Source of the DNA: Desulfobacteraceae bacterium | GTDB lineage: Bacteria > Desulfobacterota > Desulfobacteria > Desulfobacterales > Desulfobacteraceae | Length of the DNA stretch: 11,516 bases | Direction of reading: 5' to 3' | NCBI GenBank assembly: GCA_023140455.1 | Contig: JAGLLQ010000273.1 | Span: forward strand, 1-11,516 | Part shown: piece after piece, positions 1 to 4,593 of the stretch | Numbering within the stretch: the first letter of the stretch is position 1 | How the letters are laid out: the number at the start of each line of letters is the position of its first letter | The notes under the pieces: generated by a model | Seen by the model: the letters and a program-made list of their open reading frames with translations, nothing else | Databases searched by the model: none | Told to the model about the DNA's origin: nothing | Made by a program: the position numbers and the translations under genes

Positions 1-1
1 G

Positions 2-181
2 CTTTCAAGGAAAGTGCAGACAGTTTTTTTAATGACCGGACTAAGATGGATTTTTACAAGTTCTTCAATTATTAAAGAAGCTGCTCAGTTTGGTGGAGAT
101 ATTGCAACTATGGTATCACGCCCTGTCAGGGTGAAGCTTGAAGAAAAATTTGAGTTATTTAAAGATAGAGATAAAAAATAG
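2..181 (+). CDS. 3' end of an unrecognised gene (partial)
   Basis: An open frame enters from the left edge and ends at TAG 179-181, giving the last 59 residues of a protein. The visible part has a moderately hydrophobic start (VFLMTGLRWIF) followed by a soluble, charged tail ending KFELFKDRDKK. The other forward frame from base 1 stops at 73-75, so this frame is the likely coding one. The stop lies only two bases before the LysR start, so the two genes are probably co-transcribed. I do not recognise the family and assign no function. Confidence 0.55.
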   Translation, partial: LSRKVQTVFLMTGLRWIFTSSSIIKEAAQFGGDIATMVSRPVRVKLEEKFELFKDRDKK

Positions 182-183
182 AG

Positions 184-1074
184 ATGGATATCTGGCAACT
201 AACAATATTTAAAAATGTTGTTGAAAAAAAAAGTTTTTCTTTGGCATCCAAAGCAATTCACCTTTCACAACCCACAGTCAGCAGTCATATAAAAGACTTA
301 GAAGAGTATTTTGAGTGCAAGCTTTTAGATAGATTAGGAAGAGAAGTTGTACCGACAAAACCAGGAGAAATTCTCTATTCATATGCAAAAAAAATAGTCA
401 GTATGACAAAGGAAGCTGAAACTGCTGTTTTTGAATTTTTTGGTAATGTAAAAGGCGATTTCATTCTTGGGGGCAGTACAATCCCGGCAGGTTATATAAT
501 CCCGCGACTGATAGGGCCATTTTCCAGACAATTTCCCGGTGTAAATATTTCTGTTCTTGCAGGAGATACAGCTCAAATTGTTAAGAAAATTGAAAATGGA
601 GAAGCTGAAATAGGCATAGTCGGTGCAAGTACAAAGAATGCAAAAATTGTCCAGGAAAGGCTTATTGACGATGAAATGAAGCTTGTTGTTCCCTATAGCC
701 ATAAATGGGCAGATAGAGATGAGATTGACAGCAGTATGCTTTTTACAGATCCTTTTCTTTTAAGGGAGGAAGGGTCTGGAACTTATAGATCAATATTGCA
801 GAGTATGGAAGATGCAAAGCTGGATGTTTCAGATTTAAATATTGCTGCCAGGCTGGGAAGCACTGCTGCTATTATTCAGGGGATTCTCAGTAAAGCCGGC
901 ATATCAATTCTTTCAACAATTGCAGTCGAAGATGACATAACAACCGGCAGATTAAAAGCCTTAACAGTTACAGGACTTGACCTTCGCCGATGTTTTTATA
1001 TTGTTACCCATAAAAAACGTACCTTATCTCCAATCGCCAAAGAGTTTTTAAGTTTTTTAAAACAGAGAGTTTGA
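184..1074 (+). CDS. LysR-type transcriptional regulator, selenium-metabolism-associated type
   Basis: This 296-residue protein has the standard LysR length and layout. An N-terminal winged helix-turn-helix covers about residues 1-60, with the recognition region around SLASKAIHLSQPTVSSHIKD. A substrate-binding domain from about 90 to the end carries GGSTIPAGYIIPRLIGPF, GEAEIGIVG and LRRCFYIVTHKKRTLSP. The GGSTIP and PRLIG motifs and the overall sequence resemble the LysR group found with selenium-metabolism genes in sulfate reducers and clostridia; this subgroup call is from memory. It would bind DNA and activate or repress in response to a small ligand. The ATG is two bases after the upstream stop, with only a weak purine-rich Shine-Dalgarno region. 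A strong terminator follows, so it is not obviously part of the secretion locus downstream, though it could regulate it. Family confidence is high, subgroup moderate. Confidence 0.93.
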   Translation: MDIWQLTIFKNVVEKKSFSLASKAIHLSQPTVSSHIKDLEEYFECKLLDRLGREVVPTKPGEILYSYAKKIVSMTKEAETAVFEFFGNVKGDFILGGSTIPAGYIIPRLIGPFSRQFPGVNISVLAGDTAQIVKKIENGEAEIGIVGASTKNAKIVQERLIDDEMKLVVPYSHKWADRDEIDSSMLFTDPFLLREEGSGTYRSILQSMEDAKLDVSDLNIAARLGSTAAIIQGILSKAGISILSTIAVEDDITTGRLKALTVTGLDLRRCFYIVTHKKRTLSPIAKEFLSFLKQRV

Positions 1075-1077
1075 TTG

Positions 1078-1116
1078 TATACTGCGTCAATCGCTATTGG
1101 CTCTAACTACAGTATA
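1078..1116. repeat. Nested inverted repeat between lysR and its terminator
   Basis: The arms TATACTG (1078-1084) and CAGTATA (1110-1116) are exact inverse complements 25 bases apart. Inside them CAAT (1088-1091) and ATTG can form a second short stem. It lies at the end of the lysR transcript just before the intrinsic terminator. It may be an operator or an extension of the RNA 3' structure; chance is possible in AT-rich DNA. Confidence 0.35.
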
Positions 1117-1120
1117 TGTC

Positions 1121-1149
1121 AAACAGGCTTGCCTGTTTTTTCTTTTTTT
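1121..1149 (+). terminator. Intrinsic terminator of the lysR unit
   Basis: AAACAGG (1121-1127) pairs perfectly with CCTGTTT (1132-1138) around a CTTG loop, followed by a T-rich tail TTTCTTTTTTT to 1149. This is a textbook rho-independent terminator 46 bases after the LysR stop, and it separates the regulator from the secretion genes. Confidence 0.85.
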
Positions 1150-1238
1150 GATCCGTGTATCTTTCATTCAACATTATATTTTATAACTCTTTTACTTACT
1201 CGCTTATCTATAATTTTTCTCTTTACTACATTTGCTTG

Positions 1239-1267
1239 TTGACTTTGCTGCAAATTTCATATATTTA
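1239..1267 (+). promoter_or_regulatory. Candidate sigma-70 promoter for tolC and the secretion locus
   Basis: TTGACT (1239-1244) matches five of six bases of the -35 consensus. TATTTA (1262-1267) lies 17 bases downstream as a possible -10; an overlapping TATATT (1260-1265) would give a 15-base spacer. The site sits after the lysR terminator and about 60 bases before the tolC start, where a promoter is expected. The surrounding DNA is very AT-rich, so chance matches are likely. Confidence 0.4.
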
Positions 1268-1329
1268 TCCACTTGAGATATGTAAACAGTTGATTTATAA
1301 GGATATTTTGAAAAAGAGAGTAAAATATT

Positions 1330-2709
1330 ATGTGGATCCTAATTTTCCCAAAAATAGTAAGTAGAAGTAGGCATTTAGTACTTTCTTTATCATTTTTCGT
1401 AGTTTTTTTTACTATGTTGAGTATAACAGTAAATTGTTCAGCCAATGCTGAAGATTTGTTAGCCATATATGACACAGCTCTTGACAATGCCCCTGAGTTA
1501 AAAGCAGCTTTTGAACAGAATGCAGCAGATCAGAAAAGATATTATCAGGGCTTGTCTCTGTTGTTACCATCTATTAATGGCTCATTGCAGAAAAGCCGGG
1601 CAAAGTATAAATACACGAATAAACATTCCCAATCTGACACTGAGTATTATTACAACCATGATTTGTATACTGTAGAAGCAGTACAGTCAATATTTAACAT
1701 GAATCATTGGAGAGAATTCTCTTTATCAAAACTAAGCACAGAGATATCAGATGTGGATTATTCCAAAATAAAGCAAAAGTTTATAATGGATATAGCCACA
1801 ATATACTTTGACCTTCTTTTTGCCAGTGAAAATTTATCTTTTATCCAGGCAGAGAAAAAAGCAATTAAACAAAGGCTTGACCAGGCAGAAAACGAGTTGT
1901 CAGTAGGTATTTCATCTGAAGTTGAAGTGCTCGATGCAAAGGCAAGATATGACATAGCAAGTGCATCACAAATAGAATATGAAAATAATATATTAAAGCA
2001 AAAAGACCTATTAGTAAAAGTATTAGGCTTTTGTCCTGACAATATCATTAAATTAAAAACACCAATCCCGTTAGAAACCCCGGCCCACCTAAATATACAA
2101 ACATGGATAAAAAGAGCAATTGAAAATAGTAAAAGTATTCAATTATCAAAATTGAATATTGCATACAAAGAACTTGAAGTAAAAAAAACTTTTTCCAAGC
2201 ATTATCCATATCTCGACCTGATAGGCTCCTATGAATCATCAGAAAAAGAAGATACTCCCTTAGAAACAGAATACACCGAAGGTATAGTTATGCTAAAGCT
2301 TTCTGTCCCTGTTTTTTCCGGAGGCTCAATATACGCAAAAACATCAGAAGAAAAACATCGCCTTAAGGCAATGAAACATACTCTTGAAAATATGAACCGA
2401 GAGATTGCAAGAAGTGTTCGCGAACAATACAATAAAATAACAGCTTCCATAAGTAAGGTCAAAGCATTAAGGCAGGCAGTAATATCATCCCAAAAGGCAT
2501 TAGCATCAAGAGAGCTTGGCTACAAATTGGGAACATCTACGTTAACAGAAATATTAGATGCCCAAAGCAGACTTTATAAAGCACAAAAAGATTTTACAAT
2601 GTCACGTCACAATTATCTGTTGTCCTGTTTAAAATTAAAAAATACCGCTGGGATATTAGAACGAAAGGACCTTGTAGAAATAAATAAGTTGTTAAAACAT
2701 GTTGAGTAA
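1330..2709 (+). CDS. TolC-family outer-membrane channel protein of a type I secretion system
   Basis: This 459-residue protein has the TolC length and repeat layout. Its N terminus is an extended signal peptide: basic residues at 12-15, a hydrophobic core at about 16-34, and likely cleavage after NA at residue 40 (SANA|ED). The mature part starts DLLAIYDTALDNAPELKAA, typical of TolC-family helices. A second copy of the fold contains SSEVEVLDAKARYDIA and, later, the equivalent LGTSTLTEILDAQSRLYKAQ motif. TolC trimers form the outer-membrane barrel and periplasmic tunnel docking onto HlyB/HlyD-type pumps. An in-frame TAA at 1321-1323 makes ATG 1330 the earliest start; AAGAGAG at 1314-1320 is a weak, slightly distant ribosome-binding site. 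The family call is firm, and partnership with the HlyB and HlyD genes downstream is inferred from position. Confidence 0.92.
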   Translation: MWILIFPKIVSRSRHLVLSLSFFVVFFTMLSITVNCSANAEDLLAIYDTALDNAPELKAAFEQNAADQKRYYQGLSLLLPSINGSLQKSRAKYKYTNKHSQSDTEYYYNHDLYTVEAVQSIFNMNHWREFSLSKLSTEISDVDYSKIKQKFIMDIATIYFDLLFASENLSFIQAEKKAIKQRLDQAENELSVGISSEVEVLDAKARYDIASASQIEYENNILKQKDLLVKVLGFCPDNIIKLKTPIPLETPAHLNIQTWIKRAIENSKSIQLSKLNIAYKELEVKKTFSKHYPYLDLIGSYESSEKEDTPLETEYTEGIVMLKLSVPVFSGGSIYAKTSEEKHRLKAMKHTLENMNREIARSVREQYNKITASISKVKALRQAVISSQKALASRELGYKLGTSTLTEILDAQSRLYKAQKDFTMSRHNYLLSCLKLKNTAGILERKDLVEINKLLKHVE

Positions 2710-2721
2710 TTGGATGCTTCA

Positions 2722-2797
2722 AATAAAATCCATAATACTCCATTTTCTGCAAATGAGATTGAGATATTTGGCAGTTGATGGAGTGTTATTGATTATA
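2722..2797 (+). pseudogene. Remnant: duplicated 3' end of a lipase-like T1SS substrate gene
   Basis: These 76 bases align without gaps to 7027-7102, the last 18 codons, stop and 3' flank of the lipase-like gene. By eye 66 of 76 positions match (87%). The fragment would encode NKIHNTPFSANEIEIFGS and a TGA at 2776-2778, against NKINSTQFSANEVEIFGT and TGA at 7081-7083. The match continues about 19 bases beyond the stop, so it is DNA-level duplication. It begins 12 bases after the tolC stop, in the same frame as tolC, with no start codon or ribosome-binding site of its own. It is best read as the trimmed 3' end of a lost substrate gene. Confidence 0.8.
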
Positions 2798-2842
2798 CGG
2801 TGTCTTAATAAAATATAGAGAATGCAATATTTTTAATAAACC

Positions 2843-2847
2843 AGGAG
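2843..2847 (+). promoter_or_regulatory. Ribosome-binding site of the first exported paralog
   Basis: AGGAG lies six bases before ATG 2854 and fixes that start. No convincing promoter was found between the remnant and this site, so transcription probably comes from upstream. Confidence 0.7.
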
Positions 2848-2853
2848 TCAAAA

Positions 2854-3675
2854 ATGAATAAAAAAGAACAATTTTGTCAAAAGGAAAAGAGGTTAAGATA
2901 TTTTATAACATTACTTGCATTATTATTTTTATGTTTTCTACCATTATCATTAAATGCAGCTGATAGAAACATAAATTATGAAGACGTTGATCTTGCAACA
3001 TTACGCATTTTTACTTACACAGAATATTTTGCAGAACGTTTTGGTTTGCCTGCACCGGATAAGGACAATCTGCCACTGGATGGTATTGAAGCTATAGAAT
3101 TTACATTGGAAAAACCGAGTCCAAAAAATAAAGTGGCATCTCAATATTTTAGTATGCTTCGGATATATTTAAAGAATAATATCAATATTGAACTCCCTGG
3201 TGACTGTGATTTCGGAGATTCTGAACTCATAGCACCTGACAACCATTTTTTTGCAAGTAGACGAGAGAAAATAATGAGATGGAGTGCAGATGATCGAGTT
3301 GCTTTTGGGACCCCAGGACACAAATACCACATGTCTGCATTTTATACCACGCCTGATTATATTAAGTCCCAGAAAAAAGGGTTCATGGAGACCCTGATGT
3401 ATGTTGAATATTACAAAAATCTTGTTTCTGGGGTCTCCTATATAAAACTTGATACTGGTTTGTATGGTTTGGCGAGCCCTTCCCGCTGGCCAATAGTCTT
3501 AGGGTTAAAACGTAAAGGAGGAGCAAAGTATACTAATGTTAAAAGAGCACAATCAGGTTTTGATTTTTCTGAATTTTATATATTCAGGCTACCTAAGCCT
3601 TTTTATCAAGAAATGTATAAAGCAACACAAGTAGCAATTAAAAAAAACAAAAAAACAAAATATTGGAAAAAATAA
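2854..3675 (+). CDS. Exported protein of unknown function, paralog 1 (candidate immunity or accessory protein)
   Basis: This 273-residue protein has a clear Sec signal peptide: a basic n-region (KEKRLRYF), a hydrophobic core ITLLALLFLCFLPL and likely cleavage at LNA|ADRN near residue 35. No lipobox cysteine is at the cleavage site, so a soluble periplasmic or secreted location is expected. The mature part is roughly 70% identical by eye to the next gene. Shared blocks include INYEDVDL, FGLPAPD, LPLDGIEAIEFTLEKPSP, FSMLRIYLKN, YHMSAFYTTPD, YIKLDTGLY, SPSRWPIV and FRLPKPF. It ends in a lysine-rich KYWKK tail. I do not recognise the family. Its place before a lipase-like T1SS substrate, its tandem duplication and variable middle region suggest immunity or a dedicated accessory role; this is inference only. 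Confidence 0.85.
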   Translation: MNKKEQFCQKEKRLRYFITLLALLFLCFLPLSLNAADRNINYEDVDLATLRIFTYTEYFAERFGLPAPDKDNLPLDGIEAIEFTLEKPSPKNKVASQYFSMLRIYLKNNINIELPGDCDFGDSELIAPDNHFFASRREKIMRWSADDRVAFGTPGHKYHMSAFYTTPDYIKSQKKGFMETLMYVEYYKNLVSGVSYIKLDTGLYGLASPSRWPIVLGLKRKGGAKYTNVKRAQSGFDFSEFYIFRLPKPFYQEMYKATQVAIKKNKKTKYWKK

Positions 3676-3690
3676 AATCAATCATATTAT

Positions 3691-3697
3691 AAGGAGG
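3691..3697 (+). promoter_or_regulatory. Strong ribosome-binding site deciding the start of paralog 2
   Basis: AAGGAGG lies five bases before ATG 3703. It argues for that start over the internal ATG at 3730, which has no Shine-Dalgarno sequence, and so confirms that the lipase-like leader is translated. The spacer before it resembles the one before the lipase gene at 4519-4539. Confidence 0.8.
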
Positions 3698-3702
3698 TTG
3701 CT

Positions 3703-3756
3703 ATGAACCAGCAAGAACGCGAACATGCAATGGCAAAATTAAGTGCACGTTGTTTT
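3703..3756 (+). repeat. Copy 1 of the shared 54-base 5' leader
   Basis: The first 18 codons of paralog 2 align without gaps to 4540-4593, the first 18 codons of the lipase-like gene; 43 of 54 bases match (about 80%). Similarity stops sharply at codon 19, where one gene continues into a hydrophobic signal core (IVLLL) and the other into KDEKK. The upstream spacers and the 3' ends of the preceding paralog genes are also alike. Confidence 0.85.
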
Positions 3757-4518
3757 ATAGTATTATTATTATTTTTTCTATTTTTTTTCCCATTATCATT
3801 AAATGCAGCCGATAGGAATATAAATTATGAAGATGTGGATCTTGAAAAATTACGCATTTTTACTTACACAAAATATTTTGCAAAACGTTTTGGTTTGCCG
3901 GCCCCAGATATGGATAACCTGCCTCTGGATGGGATTGAGGCTATAGAATTTACATTAGAAAAGCCAAGCCCAAAAAGTAAGGTGGCAAACAAATATTTTA
4001 GCATGCTTCGGATATATTTAAAGAATGATATCAATATTGAATTCCCCGGTGACTGTGATGCCGGTGATTCTAAAATCACAACACCTAATAATCATTTTTT
4101 TGGAAGAACCCATGAAATAATAATGAAATGGACTTCAGATGATCGAAAGTTTTTTGGGAAATCAGAAAGCAGGTATCATATGTCTGCATTTTATACCACG
4201 CCTGATTTTGGGAAGCATGATAGCAAAGGATTCCAAAGTTCCATAAGGTATGTTGAGTATTGTAAAAATATTTTCCAGGGGATTTCTTATATAAAACTTG
4301 ATACCGGTTTGTATACTTTAAAAAGCCCTTCCCGCTGGCCAATTGTCATAGGAATGAAGCGTGAGGGAGGATCTGATTATACTGACATTAGAAGATCAAA
4401 TTTTGATCTTTCTGAATTTATTATATTCAGGCTTCCCAAGCCTTTTTACATTGAAATGTATAAAGCCACACAAGTAGCAATTAAAGAGAATAAAAGCAAA
4501 AAATATTGGAAAAAATAA
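3703..4518 (+). CDS. Exported protein of unknown function, paralog 2, with a lipase-derived leader
   Basis: This 271-residue protein is a close paralog of its upstream neighbour from the signal-peptide end (PLSLNAADRN) to the KYWKK tail. The greatest divergence is in about residues 120-175, around GRTHEIIMKWTSDDRKFFGKSESRY. Its first 18 residues, MNQQEREHAMAKLSARCF, do not match paralog 1 but do match the first 18 of the lipase-like protein (MSRREREYTMAKLSARCF; 13 of 18 identical, the last nine all identical). The hydrophobic core IVLLLFFLFFFPLSL follows directly. The chimera still makes a usable Sec signal with basic residues K12 and R16 before the core. It probably arose by deletion joining a lipase start to this gene. 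Function is unknown; a periplasmic immunity or accessory role is inferred from context. Confidence 0.87.
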   Translation: MNQQEREHAMAKLSARCFIVLLLFFLFFFPLSLNAADRNINYEDVDLEKLRIFTYTKYFAKRFGLPAPDMDNLPLDGIEAIEFTLEKPSPKSKVANKYFSMLRIYLKNDINIEFPGDCDAGDSKITTPNNHFFGRTHEIIMKWTSDDRKFFGKSESRYHMSAFYTTPDFGKHDSKGFQSSIRYVEYCKNIFQGISYIKLDTGLYTLKSPSRWPIVIGMKREGGSDYTDIRRSNFDLSEFIIFRLPKPFYIEMYKATQVAIKENKSKKYWKK

Positions 4519-4539
4519 AATATATTAAAGGGGGCTATT

Positions 4540-4593
4540 ATGAGCCGACGTGAACGTGAATATACAATGGCAAAGTTGAGCGCACGTTGTTTT
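4540..4593 (+). repeat. Copy 2 of the shared 54-base 5' leader
   Basis: This partner of 3703-3756 is taken as the native copy, because the MAKLSARCF segment fits the opening helix of lipase-like hydrolases whereas it is foreign to paralog 1. Confidence 0.8.

Noticed and set aside
379..702. Open frame of 107 codons on the minus strand inside lysR
   Set aside because: It lies wholly within a well-supported gene, has no recognisable domain and no ribosome-binding site, and its Phe/Cys-rich sequence is typical of an antisense shadow.
1155..1364. 69-codon forward frame before tolC
   Set aside because: It is Tyr/Leu/Ile-rich translation of AT-rich intergenic DNA, overlaps the tolC start and the candidate promoter, and has no ribosome-binding site.
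1330..1450. TolC as a lipoprotein through Cys36
   Set aside because: The residues before the Cys (TVN) do not form a lipobox, and SANA|ED four residues later is a better Sec cleavage site.
2789..2819. Promoter upstream of paralog 1 (TTGATT at 2789 with AT-rich -10 options)
   Set aside because: No -10 candidate combines a good match with 16-18 base spacing, and the TTGATT belongs to the duplicated 3' flank.
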